DNA of 64,000 bases from Liolophura sinensis (Eukaryota; Mollusca; Polyplacophora; Chitonida; Chitonidae), in the NCBI RefSeq assembly GCF_032854445.1, contig NW_027017954.1:186001-250000 (forward strand), given 5' to 3'. The notes below the pieces were generated by a model. That model ran no database searches. It had not been told where the DNA came from and was given only the letters and a program-made list of their open reading frames with translations. Each line of letters starts with the position of its first letter. Positions within the stretch are counted from its first letter, which is position 1. Below are positions 23,381 through 34,989 of this stretch, piece after piece. The position numbers and the translations under genes are program-made.

Positions 23381-23471
23381 TCCCAATTTCCAACATCGAC
23401 GGAGTCGTAGGGGGCGTGACTGGTGTTCTTGTAGCCTGTGCCGTTGTTGTTGCAGTAATCATCATTTACAG
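23381..23471 (+). CDS. Gene 1 exon: transmembrane segment
   Basis: This 91-nt exon (phase 1 in, phase 2 out) has a TTATTGCAG acceptor and a TACAG|GTAATT donor. It encodes a short polar lead PISNIDG and then about 22 hydrophobic residues (VVGGVTGVLVACAVVVAVII) ending IYR. A single-pass type I helix with a basic stop-transfer on the next exon fits. The transmembrane exon of gene 2 (55,851) has the same phases. Confidence 0.8.
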
Positions 23472-24660
23472 GTAATTCGGTTAAACGCGTTACTTCTGTT
23501 CACACCTTCTATCAAGCAAAGAGTTGATTATTCCAGTAATTTTGCACACGCACTATAACGGGACTGGTTTGCCCATTGTCAGTATAATGTGACTGGATAG
23601 GGTGGTTGATAGTTCAGTGGCGGCAGCACTTTGCCGACATGCATGGGCGGGTCGCGGGTCAAGACAGCGCCTGTTGAATTGTCAGTGTTTGTAGTTATGT
23701 AACGAAATTCTGGCGCCAGGATCATGAACCTGCCTCAGACTTATTGAGTGCTATAAAACGAAAAGTATGGTTTTAAGGATTATGAAACAAAAGATATGCC
23801 AAAACAAAAAATTCAGAATATTTTTTCGCTGTTAAAGCATAGTTTATATTAATGTTATTAATCCCTCTGTTTTATGCCTGTATTGAGTCAGTGGTAGGGA
23901 ATATTCGAAAACGACGTCATCGATGAACATACTGAGAATGCAGGAACAGTTTACCGCCCCCAATGGGGGCTCCCCAATTGGTGCTGTCCCCCCGAAAGAG
24001 GTGTTTTTTTAACAGATATCCCAGTTGACATCACAAAAACAAGCCACTTAGTCTCCGGTCGAGCCTTGGGAAAATGGTGGCTTAAGCCCTTTCAATGCCC
24101 CCCCCCCCCAATCCCCAACACACACACACACTCAGTAAGAAAGTGGAGAAGCTTTTTGGTCCTTGAATAGGTCAGGCCAGACCCCATACTGCATATTAAT
24201 TAAATTAAAGTAAAGCGATTTATGTAGCCTTTAAGTTAAATTTAGTCTAAACTTTTGTATTACCCCTAAACTTAGATTTAAATTTAACCACAAATTATCA
24301 ATCTGTCATGAAGATCTCAGATAACTCTTAGTATTACTAAGTAATTAAATAAATGTCTTATTAAGTTTAAGACAGCTTCGTAATTCTGGGGCCAGCTGGA
24401 CCCGATGGTCTCGTCTTTGTGGTTGTCTTTGAAGATAATAAGAATTAGCATGCTTATGATTATTGTATATATTATACATAAACATGCACCAGTATTCTAT
24501 GTATCCCGTTAGGGTTATTTTGATCAGTCGGTTGTACGGCACGAAAACTTACCCCCCCCCCCCCCCCCCCACCCCACCTTTCCTCAACAAACAAAACCAA
24601 AAAAGGCATGCGAGTTAAAATGTTTACAAGTTCTGCCCTACATCCAAACATGTCTGTGTT
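23472..24660. other. Intron with long homopolymer tracts
   Basis: No gene is seen. C runs occur near 24,101 and 24,552-24,571, and a G run lies upstream at 23,271-23,284. These are likely length-variable or error-prone in assembly. Confidence 0.5.
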
Positions 24661-24664
24661 GTTT

Positions 24665-25055
24665 AAAGGAGAAGAAAACTTAAACACAAGGCACTATAGG
24701 CTGAAAAGAGCACATTTCCATCTGGTGGTGCCTGCTGCATATTTTTGCGACTTTTCCTCGACATACATGTAAAGCTTCCCGATCACCAATGCGGAAAACG
24801 AACTGTACTCTTCGCTATCTTTTTGGAAGAAGAGTTCTACCGAAAATGTACGAACTGCACTTTGGTTTCCAACAGCAATTCTCCTATCACAGAAGACTTC
24901 AGGACTAGTACTTAGGCCAAATGGAATCGCCCAGAGCAGATTTTGGCGCTGACTTTATTTATAATTTATCAGCTTGAGGTACATATTGAAATATTTATGG
25001 TATGCACCTGCATGGTAAATTGTATTTGAGTGATATTTAAATTTTCTTCTCCTTT
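24665..25055 (+). mobile_element. MITE with 20-bp terminal inverted repeats
   Basis: The left end AAAGGAGAAGAAAACTTAAA and the right end TTTAAATTTTCTTCTCCTTT are inverted repeats with 19 of 20 matches. The 391-bp interior has no coding capacity. The right terminus directly precedes the splice acceptor of the exon at 25,062. No clear target duplication is seen. Confidence 0.78.
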
Positions 25056-25061
25056 GATCAG

Positions 25062-25165
25062 GAGGCGTCATCCGTCAACAAGTAGGGCACAGGCCCACGT
25101 TTCCCTGTCAGTGAGAACAATGGGTGACATTCAACCAGACGTCGAGGATCAACAGAGCAATATAG
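25062..25165 (+). CDS. Gene 1 exon: juxtamembrane, basic
   Basis: This 104-nt exon (phase 2 in, phase 1 out) has a TGATCAG acceptor and a ATAG|GTAAG donor. It encodes RRHPSTSRAQAHVSL and then an acidic stretch, the expected cytoplasmic stop-transfer after the membrane helix. Its polypyrimidine tract lies in the terminal repeat of the MITE at 24,665-25,055. Confidence 0.7.
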
Positions 25166-25513
25166 GTAAGAAAATAAAAGCCAACAGTTCTTTAAAGTCA
25201 CACTAAAGAAGACAAATTTTGAGAGAAGCCTAAAGCAGGGAAATAAAAATAAAAACTTGTCATTTAGCTACACAATTGGTTACCTTATTCACTATAAGCA
25301 CGAGATATATCAACCCTGACTTTTAAAAGTCTAACATACCAAACTTAGAGACATAAATTAAGAACAAAGTAGCTTTTTTAATGGTTAACTGTTGGAAGAG
25401 TGGCTGTATGGTCACTGAAGATTTTACATCTACATGACAGGTAATTGCATTCAGTAGGGGAGTTTTGAGTTCGAACCTGTTAATCATATTAGCAATGTTG
25501 ATTTAACTTTCAG

Positions 25514-25668
25514 AATATGAAGCAGAGGACCCGGAAGTTCACGTAGCCCCAGAGGATCCCGAGGCAACAACGTACGAGAATCACTTGAGCACGTCAGTTC
25601 CTGTAGAGGAATTCTGGGACTACATCCAAGAGAAAATGGCAGCCGATGGTTTCAAAGCCGAGTTCATG
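25514..25668 (+). CDS. Gene 1 exon: acidic linker and start of PTP D1
   Basis: This 155-nt exon (phase 1 in, phase 0 out) has an acidic linker containing a YENH motif (a YxN-type SH2 docking sequence if phosphorylated; inference). It then has VEEFWDYIQEKMAADGF, the first helix of a receptor PTP catalytic domain. Confidence 0.8.
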
Positions 25669-25805
25669 GTAAGCTGTTAGATTATTTTGCTGTATCAGAC
25701 ATGGTGACTTAAAAGTACCTGCGCTAAATCACGACACATTTCAACAGTTTATTCACTAGTTAACGCCTGAACATCTGCTGTTAACATTTATTAACGATAA
25801 CAACC

Positions 25806-25927
25806 TGAATGCGGATGGTCGAGGAATTTACTCGGGTTTTGCCCGGTTTCCTCCCTGCATTATGCTGGTCGCTGTCTTACAAGTGAAACATTCTCTTAAA
25901 TGGCAAAGACCAAACAACTAACTAAAT
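25806..25927 (+). repeat. SINE-A 3' fragment, diverged
   Basis: GCGGATGGTCGAGG, GGTTTTGCCCGGTTTCCTCC and the tail region ACAAGTGAAACATTC identify it. Confidence 0.7.
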
Positions 25928-26075
25928 GACTGTTAAAACCAATATATAGGTCTTGGTTAACGCTGACCATTATGACTTTAACGTAAACGTAAATATTGCT
26001 GTGAGGAAAATATTTTGAACTCATTGTCTTTTGTTTGCATATTTTGCTTAAGCTATTGTTGCTTTTTTTTGTTAG

Positions 26076-26163
26076 AAATTTCCAGCCGGACTCCATGCTA
26101 AAGCTGAAGTGGCAAACCTTCCATACAACAAGGCTAAAAGTCGCTACAAGAATCTTGTCGCAT
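26076..26163 (+). CDS. Gene 1 exon: PTP D1, substrate-loop part 1
   Basis: This 88-nt exon (phase 0 to 1) reads FPAGLHAKAEVANLPYNKAK followed by SRYKNLVA. The N-K-x-K-x-R-Y-x-N-L block is the classic pTyr-loop entry of tyrosine phosphatases. It joins in phase to YDHSRV on the next exon. Confidence 0.9.
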
Positions 26164-27238
26164 GTAAGCATCTGTGTTTGGTAATAAAGTGAAGAAGCAA
26201 TATAGCAATAATTACAGTAACACATCAAGCAATAAGCCTTCAGTGGTTTTGAGTCCATTTATCCAGTCTAAACCATATGCCTTATTTCCCCTATACTGAA
26301 TATCCTTAATTAGGACCGACATGTATAGCCATCCAATTAACACTCGCAATAAATGATATTCCGTCATATGCCCAATAGCTTTAAATTTTAATTGCGCAGC
26401 CATGAAAAGGTTAGGTCAGATCCGAAAGCAAAGATTTATTTTTTTTTGGATGAAATAAACCCTGTATTTTTATCTGTATTATCGTTGAAATCTTTCTTTC
26501 TGCATCATCTGAAAGCATTTTTTATATCTTTGATCCACAAATCATACAAATATATGCCCTGTTGCAAGCTAGTTACATGTACAACCCGTTGTTGTGATAT
26601 TCAAAACAATACTATCCCGTTAACTGCGTCCTTGTGACAAACTCTTGCTAATGCAGTGTCTTAGACCGTCCTATGACAAGACCATCGTTATCCTTTTTTG
26701 TGTGAAGTAAGAGACGTTCAAATATTTATAGTCATTGAAATATGCATGTATTAAATAAAATTAACCATCTTTTAAACAGTTGTCACAGGGACGCATGGGT
26801 AGAATTTAACGGTATTAGTCCCCGAACTGCAGACAGTGGATCCCCTACCACCCCCACGTCTGTCAATCCATCTATCAAGTCAGTCAGTCAGTTAGGAAAC
26901 ACTTTCCGGACAACTGTCGTATAACACTTCCATCGTATTAAACTGATACCTTACGCAACGCTTCACTCTGACTAATTTCTTTGGGCAAACCTCTGTAATC
27001 TTCGATCTGTTTTTACCGATATGGATGAAATGTCTTGGAGAGAGTACACCAAGTTACAGGTCAGTCTCAAGTTTCAGGGTTTTCGTCCGTTTTCTACAAC
27101 ATTATGGCAGTTCCCTTGTGGACTTTGTGGACATAAATATAGCTATCTAACACTTAAAAAACACGTTCATGTTTTGTAGAAGCAATACTTCCAGAATTCT
27201 TGTTTTCCATCACTACTTCCATTTTTATTTTTTTTCAG

Positions 27239-27315
27239 ATGACCACTCTCGTGTCGTCTTGAGACTCCATGGACCCAATGACAAATCGGATTACATAAAC
27301 GCCTGTTACATTGAC
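27239..27315 (+). CDS. Gene 1 exon: PTP D1, YDHSRV and DYINA
   Basis: This 77-nt exon (phase 1 to 0) encodes YDHSRVVLRL and DYINACYID. Both are hallmark PTP motifs flanking the phosphotyrosine recognition loop. The acceptor is TTTTTCAG and the donor GAC|GTAAG. Confidence 0.92.
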
Positions 27316-28072
27316 GTAAGATTGAGTGCTAGTCGCATTAACATATATCCTTTTGTCTTAATGTTATGCCTTACTTTCATCTGTTCTTATTTACGCCTAC
27401 CGTCTTGGTAACAATATATCTATAGCCTACGTTGTCTTAGTCTGTACCTAACGCTATAAATACTTAAACGTCTTAACACCAGCTAAATTTCTATTCAGCT
27501 AATTTAATATCGAAGGATTAGATATAAATATGGTAGATTCCGTCTATACACACCACGGGTGCTGAGACAAAAACTATATTGTCTGAAAGAAACTGTCAAA
27601 AGTGGTAGGATTAGTGGAAATTGTATCTAAAATATCCTCACTCCTTTTTATTTAGATTTGTTCACTGGATTGGACAGAGGCAAATGTTCTGATAGTATGT
27701 TGAACGTCGTGAATCCTATTGATAATGCTTAAAGTCCCGTCATAGTGACATTTTTTCTGGCCAGGATTCAAGCAGTCAAGGAGTTTGTTTTTGTTTTTTT
27801 TTTCTTTTGGCTTTTTGTCATGCCCAGACAAACAATACAATCAGTACAATTCACAAGAAGCTTGTTTACCTCTAATTATAAAAGGTATTGAAATATTGTG
27901 GCGACATATATCACAATACATCCAAAATATTTCACTACTACATGCCACTCAATTAAAACTTAAATCTTAAAAAAACAAGTAAAGGTTTTTCCATACACAT
28001 TTTTAGTCTAAACTAACACTCACTTCAGGTAAACGGTTCTTCCCCTTTCACTGTTGACGCATTACATTTCAG

Positions 28073-28109
28073 GGTTACAACCAGCCTAAGAAATTCATCG
28101 CCTCTCAAG
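28073..28109 (+). CDS. Gene 1 exon: PTP D1, GYNQPKKFIASQ
   Basis: This tiny 37-nt exon (12 codons plus one base, phase 0 to 1) encodes GYNQPKKFIASQ, matching the usual PTP GYxxxxxFIAxQGP segment. The G-P follows on the next exon. Confidence 0.88.
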
Positions 28110-28387
28110 GTAAAGATCCCCTTTTTCACTCTTAATCTGACCATGTAAATCTTTACGTATAGTAGTATATAGTAGTATAGTATCTATACTCGTCATGTCC
28201 TTAGAAAAAATGTGGACAATTCACAAGGGTTAGATGAGCTACACAGTAACAACTGTGGTATATCCAGGATGGACAAAATTCTCCTTGTCAACCCCTCAAT
28301 GCTCTCTGCCCTCTACTCCTTGAAGAATTCATGCACAGGGCTGAGCGCCGAAAGGTTAGAGCACAAGAAGACAAAATGTATGTATAA

Positions 28388-28440
28388 ACACCTAATTACT
28401 CCTCGTCGTCATATAACTGAAAAATTATGACGAAAAAAGT
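28388..28440 (+). repeat. SINE-B tail fragment
   Basis: CTCGTCGTCATATAACTGAA matches the CGTCATATGACTGAAAAATT region of SINE-B. Confidence 0.5.
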
Positions 28441-28792
28441 ACAATGTTAAACCTCAAGCATACATATTTACATATAAAATTGTAAAATTATTTTGATTAA
28501 TGTTAAAATTATGGTGATGAGAAAAAAAACCATTTGCACACAAATGAAAAAAAACTAACGATCTTCCTGTTCGAAATAAAGTGTCTCAGCTAATCACGGT
28601 GCCAGGTTTAACATATTTTATGCAGTCGTATTTATTAGGTCAGTATCAGTATAAAAGGAGGATCTTCCAAATAAAAAGATAACGATTTTATTTGCCATAA
28701 AGAAAGTGCCTCATAAATGATATGGTGTATTGTTTTACCTGATGCTCACCCACGTCATCTTGGGCTGTTCACGTTTACATGTATCTTCACAG

Positions 28793-28890
28793 GTCCTACC
28801 GATCTCATCATAAACGACTTCATGCGCATGCTCTGGGAACAGAACGTGGGTAAAATTGTCATGGTGACAAATCTGATCGAAGCAACTAAG
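28793..28890 (+). CDS. Gene 1 exon: PTP D1, FMRMLWEQ helix
   Basis: This 98-nt exon (phase 1 to 0) starts GPTDLIINDFMRMLWEQNVG and ends IVMVTNLIEATK. This is the conserved W(E)xx...IVM(V/L)T core of PTP domains. The acceptor is TTCACAG and the donor AAG|GTATTT. Confidence 0.9.
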
Positions 28891-29037
28891 GTATTTCTAT
28901 TAGCATATTCCATTGTGCATGTACTGCTCTTAAGACAAAAACAAATGCCTGTGTTTCAAATAGTTCTTAGATAGGGTATTCTATCAGCCCATTGGTATGA
29001 GCTGCGTCACTCCTGATTCAGGCCATACCTACATCAA

Positions 29038-29217
29038 AGGTAACATAACTTGAAATATATGGATCACAACTTCTATATATTGAGTGAGCCACGTTTCGGT
29101 ATAGGGACTAATACACTTATCAAGCATAATGACCGGCATTAGTACCTATACCGGAATGTTGCTCACTGAATAGGCAGAAGTTGTGATCCATATATTTGTT
29201 ATGTTATCCAGTTCAAC
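29038..29217. repeat. Foldback inverted repeat, ~75-bp arms
   Basis: AACATAAC...AATATATGGATCACAACT on the left is mirrored by AGTTGTGATCCATATATT...GTTATGTT on the right. Matching inner arms surround CGGTATAGG / CCTATACCG. The structure is an intronic hairpin, probably a small foldback transposon. Confidence 0.8.
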
Positions 29218-29529
29218 TTCTAAATGCCATTGAATGAAGTCTTACATCAAAGGTGACGTCGTTTTCATAGAAGTATTTGAATAGCTAGTTGATAATATTG
29301 GAATGACGAATTGGCTTTAACAATGAGATCAAGTCAAATGATAAGCAAACTTCAATGGGAGTCTTCTTTCGTTGTCCTTACTATTTTGAGTCGATTGAGT
29401 TAAGGAATAATTAAAACTGTATAATGAATTCAAAGTATGCACAAATGATGTCTGCAATTTGCAAAGAGAGTATTTTCCAGTACGTTGTGCCTCAGTCCAC
29501 GTGTCCTCCGTCATTGGTTTGCGTTTTAG

Positions 29530-29655
29530 ATGAAGTGCAAACAGTACTGGCCGGGCGAAGGCTGTTCGCGGTTTGGTGTCATTGAGGTTACCCTGCTTGA
29601 CGAGGAGATATATGCGAATTACGCAATTAGAACACTGGAGCTAAGTCACACAAAG
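29530..29655 (+). CDS. Gene 1 exon: PTP D1, KCxQYWP
   Basis: This 126-nt exon (42 codons, phase 0-0) reads MKCKQYWPGEG and ends TLELSHTK. It corresponds to the K-C-x-Q-Y-W-P strand region of D1. Its last ~40 nt and the GTAGGTCTGATC donor seed the large minisatellite that follows. Confidence 0.9.
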
Positions 29656-31490
29656 GTAGGTCTGATCAGTGTCATTGGTACACTCATTAAACTACACAAT
29701 TAGAACACTGGAGCGGAGTCACACTAAAAGAGATCCTATCGACATTATCGGTACACTCATTGAACTACACAATTAAAGCACTGCAGCGGAGTCACACTAA
29801 GAGAGATCTGATCGACATTATCAGTACACTCATTGAACTACACAATTAGAACACTGGAGCGGAGTCACACTAAGAGAGATCTGATCGACATTATGGGTAC
29901 ACTCATAGAACTACACAATTAGAAGACTGGAGCGGAGGCACACTAAGAGAGATCTGATCGACATTATCGGTACACTCATTGAACTACACAATTAGAAGAC
30001 TGCGGCTGACTCACATCGGAACTAGCTGTACGCTTATAGAACTACGCAATTAGAGCGGCAAGGCTAAGCTGCACTCAGGTAGTTGTGATCGACACAGTAG
30101 GTACACTTATAGAACGACACACTTAGAACACCGGTAGTGGCTCACACTGAGGTAAGTGGGATCGACAGTATCTGTACACTTGTAGACCTACGCAGTTAGA
30201 ACACCGAGGGAAGAAGGGGGAACCCACGTTGACACTAGCTGTACACTAATAGAACTACTCAATTAGAACACTATAGCGGTGTCACACTAAGGTAGGTCTG
30301 ATCTACACAATTAGAGAATTAGAACAGTGGTGCTCAGTCACATCGACACTATAGGAGTACACTGACAGAACTGCACAATTAGAACACTGGTGCTGAGTCA
30401 CACTAGGCACATATAGGTCTGATCGACAATATCTGAACAATTAGAGTTAGAACAGTGGTGCGCAGTGACATCGACACTATAACAGTACACTGACAGAGCT
30501 GCACAATTAGAACACTCGTGCTGAGTCAGACTAGGGTAGGACTGATCGACACCATCTGAACAATTAGAGAATTAGATCAGTGGTGCTCAGTTACATCGAC
30601 ACTATAGGAGTACACTGACAGAACTGCACAATTAGAACACTCGTGCTGAGTCACAATAGGGCACATATAGGTCTGATCGACACTATCTGAACAGTTAGAA
30701 AATTAGATCAGTGGTGCTCAGTCACATCGACACTATAACAGTACACTGACAGAACTGCACAATTAGAACACTGGTGTTGAGTCACAATAGGGCACATATA
30801 GGTCTGATCGACACCATCTGAACAATTAGAGAATTAGATCAGTGGTGCTCAGTCACATCGACACTATAGGAGTACACTGACAGAACTGCACAATTAGAAC
30901 ACTGGTGCTGAGTCACAATAGGGTAGGTCTAATTGACACTATCTGAACAATTAGAGTTAGAACAGTGGTGCGCAGTCTCATCAGCACTATAACTGTACAC
31001 TGAGAGAACTGCACAATTAGAACACTGGTGCTGAGTCACAATAGGGTAGGTCTAATTGACACTATCTGAACAATTAGAGTTAGAACAGTGGTGCGCAGTC
31101 TCATCAGCACTATAACAGTACACTGAGAGAACTGCACAATTAGAACACTGGTGCTGAGTCACACTAAGGTACATATAGGTCTGGTCGACACTATTAGAGA
31201 ATTAGATCAGTGGTGCTCAGTCACATAGACACTATAGGAGTACGCTGACAAAACTGCACAGTTAGAACACTGGTCCTGAGTCACACTAGGGTAGGTCTGA
31301 TCGACACCATCTGAACAATTAGAGAATTAGAACAGTGGTGCTCAGTTACATCGACTCTATAGGAGTACACTGACAGAACTACACAATTAGAACATTGGTG
31401 CTGAGTCACACTAAGGTAGGTCTGATCGACACTATTTGTACTTTTATAGAATTACACAAATGCAACACTGGTACTTACATATAGTAATAT
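29656..31490 (+). repeat. Minisatellite 2, units derived from exon 29,530-29,655 plus its donor
   Basis: Some 20 or more units of roughly 75-85 bp fill 1.8 kb. Each contains the exon end CAATTAGAACACTGG...GAGTCACACTAA and, in many units, the donor GGTAGGTCTGATCGACA. Later units form a second variant (CAGTGGTGCTCAGTCACATC). Several retain an intact AAG|GTAGGT donor-like site (for example near 30,290 and 31,410). Confidence 0.9.
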
Positions 31491-31716
31491 CGACACAAGC
31501 TGTACACTAACTGTACACTTAGAGCACTAGAGCCGAATAACAAGGTAGGTGACCACACACCACTTTCCAGTATTCCCGTCATCGTTTGATCGCATGTATC
31601 CCTGTATACCCCTTTGTAACTTTGCACATGTAAGAAAGTGTTCAAAATACTTGTGCATATAGTTCATTATTGCATGATTACCCTCAATTCTCAATTTCTG
31701 TCCAAAATGTCTGTAG

Positions 31717-31898
31717 GTTATTTATTTATTTACTTATTTATTTATTTGATTGGTGTTTTAAAGCGTACTCAAGAATATTTCACTTATACGACGTCGGTCA
31801 GCATTATGGTGGGAGGAAGTCCAGGACCATCCGCAGGTTGCTAGGAGACCTCCCCACATATGGCCGGAGAGGAAGCCAGCATAAGCTGGACTTGGTAG
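31717..31898 (-). repeat. SINE-A copy (left half of an inverted pair)
   Basis: It is in reverse orientation, from the ATTTATTTATTTGATTGG tail through AGCATTATGGTGGGAGG to AAGCTGGACTTG. It is immediately followed by a forward copy. Confidence 0.88.
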
Positions 31899-31907
31899 AG
31901 GGGATTA

Positions 31908-32145
31908 GCACGCTAGCGCGGCGCAATGACCTAGGGCCCTTTCACCAGTACGGTCGCTGTGAGTACAAGTCCGTCTCTTTGCTGGCTTCCTCTCCGGCCG
32001 TACATGGGAAGGTCTGCAACAACATGTGAATGGTCGTGGGTATCGTCCTGGCTCTGTCCGGTTTCCTTCCACCATAATTCTGGCTGCCGTGGTTTAAGTG
32101 AAATTTTCTTGAGTACGACGTAAACTACCAATCAAAACAAATAGA
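31908..32145 (+). repeat. SINE-A copy (right half of an inverted pair)
   Basis: It is in forward orientation from AGCACGCTAGCGCGGCGCA through GGCTTCCTCTCCGGCCGTAC to a decayed tail. With the copy at 31,717 it forms a head-to-head pair within the intron before the WPD exon. Confidence 0.88.
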
Positions 32146-32341
32146 TTCTTCCAACATGCCCAGAGCTTCACCAAAATGTAATTGTAACATATGTACAATA
32201 TATTGGTATTATAACACAATCAAAGAAGAGGATACAAGATGAGAATCTGCCTATAAGATGAGCAAATTCTGTTAGCTGTTGGTTTATGCTTTCCTTACCG
32301 CCATTACTTGTGTCACGCATCTGATCGGAAAATCTCCTCAG

Positions 32342-32493
32342 GTGAAAAACAAGACGAAGATTCTCAAACAGTTTCACTTCTCGGCTTGGCCAGATCACGG
32401 GGCACCTTCCGATGCCACAATTCTGCTTGACTTTCGAGATAAGGTTCTGGAGTACAACTCGACTTTACCTGGACCAATTCTCGTCCATTGCAG
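32342..32493 (+). CDS. Gene 1 exon: PTP D1, WPD loop
   Basis: This 152-nt exon (phase 0 to 2) encodes QFHFSAWPDHGAP, the intact catalytic WPD loop whose Asp is the general acid. It ends GPILVHC, where the signature loop begins. The split inside the signature (HC/S) is completed by the next exon. Confidence 0.93.
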
Positions 32494-32987
32494 GTAGGCG
32501 TGGGAACAAACAATCCAGATCAACCTAGAAAGAAACATTTTGAAATGGAATGCTAGTTCTGAAATAAACACCACTTTTGAGTTCTTCATCTGAATCAAAC
32601 ATTTTATACTTTTGCACTAATCAGGCAGATTACGTATGAAATATAAATTAACCATTTTTGATAAACAAATGATGGAGGGTGTATAGGAAATCTAACACCT
32701 TCATTCTTTGTTTCTTAAATTCGCAAAGAGTAGAATATCTCATAAGTACATATGGAAAAAGTGTGCAAGATCTGTGAAAAGTCATAATGATGTGCACTAA
32801 TTTCACTTAAAAATAAACCATTATATTTCAGATTCGCGATATCTTTTAAACTAGGATGCAAGTAAATTGAATATTGATTACGTTTCCGCGTCTAGAATAA
32901 TGTCTTGTCTTTCTAGCATCAATGATGCCTGTTTTCATGGCTCCGTGTTAATTCCTTTCTCTATATACGCATTCTTCTTATTTACGG

Positions 32988-33232
32988 GGGGGGCCTCCGT
33001 GGCTCAGTTGGTTAGCGCGCCAGCGCAGCGTAATGACCCAGTAGTCTCTCACCACTGCGGTCGCTGTGAGTTCAAGTCCAGCTCATGCTGGTTTCCTCTC
33101 CTGCCGTGAGTGGGAAGGTCTGACAGCAACTTGCGGATGGTCGTGGGTTTCCACCCACCATAATGCTGACCGCCGTCGTATGAATGAAATATTCTTGAGT
33201 ACGGCGTTAAACACCAATCAAATAAATAAATA
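32988..33232 (+). repeat. SINE-A, full length
   Basis: Complete, with GCCTCCGTGGCTCAGTTGGT (tRNA-like A box), GTGAGTTCAAGTCCAGC (B-box-like) and the GAGTACGGCGTTAAACACC tail with AAATAAATAAAT. It is one of the best head sequences in the window. Confidence 0.93.
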
Positions 33233-33698
33233 TTATTTTCGGGAGGGAACGAATTAAACTTTGTTTTGCAAATTGATCTTGCGGTTGTGGACGTCGATTA
33301 TGGTTGAAAATTGGCATGAAAATGTTTGTTTTCCAAAAGAAGAACACATGCGCAGTTGATATTAATCCCGACGTGATTCAAGACACGTTCTGTGTTAGAT
33401 CGGGATTGATAGCACCCAGACTTCGTTTAAAACCTATGTCCATGTGGTTGTAAAATATAGTACGGCATGACATGACTTCAACGGTGTCAGTCCTTTTCTT
33501 GAATTGTGGTAGTTACCGGCGACATTGTCTCTCAAAAGGCACAGCCAAGTCTTTAAATCTTTTTCAAGGTAAACCTTCAAAGTGCGCATGCCCGTTATTA
33601 AAGAAGCGATCTTGTCAAGAGTTGGGATATCTATTGTGGAGTACTTTTTGCCTAATGATTTGATTCTACCTGTTGTACGCATGCGTGTCTTGGAACAG

Positions 33699-33834
33699 TG
33701 CTGGGATTGGACGCACGGGAACGTTCATAGCTCTGGATTACCTGATCAATCAGGCTAAAGAAGAGAATGTGGTGAATGTGCCGGCCTGTGTGATGATTCT
33801 GAGACAGCAGCGGGTCAACATGGTGCAGACACAG
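33699..33834 (+). CDS. Gene 1 exon: PTP D1, catalytic signature
   Basis: This 136-nt exon (phase 2 to 0) joins the previous exon to give HCSAGIGRTG, the intact PTP signature with nucleophilic Cys and phosphate-binding Arg. It is followed by LDYLINQAKEEN and the Q-loop QQRVNMVQTQ. D1 therefore has every catalytic element expected of an active tyrosine phosphatase. Confidence 0.95.
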
Positions 33835-34449
33835 GTACAATTAGTCATAGAAAGACTGCAGATCTGGTTTGGAAATTCCAATCTCCTCTGAGTGTACTGA
33901 TATACCACAGGAAACGTAATTGTGTAATATAATTAAGACATACAGCATAGAGAGAAAAAACAGAGCAGCGACGACAGTGTGATGCATGTAGCTGCCAAAT
34001 GATCAGACGTATCCGGTGACATGTGACTTTTGTCAATTTACCTGAGTTAGGGTATGCTCCCACACCACGGGACTGTTTTCTGAAGGCAATATCTGATCGC
34101 ACTTAGGTCAAACTTTTTCTACCTTGCACATTATCTGTTATCATGATAATACTTTTCTTCACATCACTTGTTAAAGTTGAAACAAGCATTGTGCATATGT
34201 CATCGAAACGGTATTTACCTGCAAACATTACTTTTATTGAATGATGAGATAGAAAATAAAAACAATGCGTGATCGTCTCATTGTGCCAAATGTGTGATGG
34301 AATAAAACGGAATGACAAGTACTCATAAGATATAACATGTGGTTACATGAATTTTGATCTGACGGGTGTATTCCGAAAGATGATTTAACATTATGCATTG
34401 CAGGAAAGTTCTGCTAAAGTATAAAAAAAATTGCCCTCATGTTAACCAG

Positions 34450-34599
34450 GAACAGTACGAGTTTCTACACGCAGCCCTGGGAGAAGCCTTGGAATTCAGC
34501 GACAGTTCAATTCCATCTGTGAACTTTACCACCGTGTACTCTGACCTTTGCACTGTCGACCCCGAGACCGGACAGTCCAAGATGGTCGCACAGTTTGAG
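34450..34599 (+). CDS. Gene 1 exon: end of PTP D1 and D1-D2 linker
   Basis: This 150-nt phase 0-0 exon has a TTAACCAG acceptor and a GAG|GTCTGT donor. It reads EQYEFLHAALGEAL, continuing MVQTQ of the previous exon as is usual at the D1 C-terminus. A linker to D2 follows. Confidence 0.88.
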
Positions 34600-34682
34600 G
34601 TCTGTTGCGAAAATAGAATAAGAAATATTTGCAAACTGTTGAGGCTACTAGAATTCTAAATTTACTGTCATTTATGCCACCG

Positions 34683-34768
34683 CTCCCACCATAATGCTGG
34701 CCACCATCGTATAAGTGAAATATTCTTCAGTACGGCGTAAAACAGCAAACAAATAAATACATAAAAAA
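34683..34768 (+). repeat. SINE-A 3' fragment
   Basis: CTCCCACCATAATGCTGGCC to AAATAAATACATAAA. A further decayed tail follows at about 34,785-34,820. Confidence 0.8.
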
Positions 34769-34989
34769 ATTAAGCCACCGTGGTATATAAAGTGAAATAT
34801 TCGTGAATATGGCGTAAAAGTGTGGTCAAGCAAATATACAAATATTGGGAATTACGTGGTACATTACACAGCTAGTCTATTCATGGCTACTGTGGGTCTG
34901 TGATGAGATTGTTCTGTCCGACACCTCTTTACAAAGTGTTCAAATAAAACAGAACATTTTAAAATGGAAGTTATCGCCGTCCGTTTTAG

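Noticed and set aside
23217-23558. Glycine- and cysteine-rich frames around the G run at 23,271
   Set aside because: They are created by a homopolymer tract; only the transmembrane exon 23,381-23,471 inside the stretch has supporting splice sites and phase.
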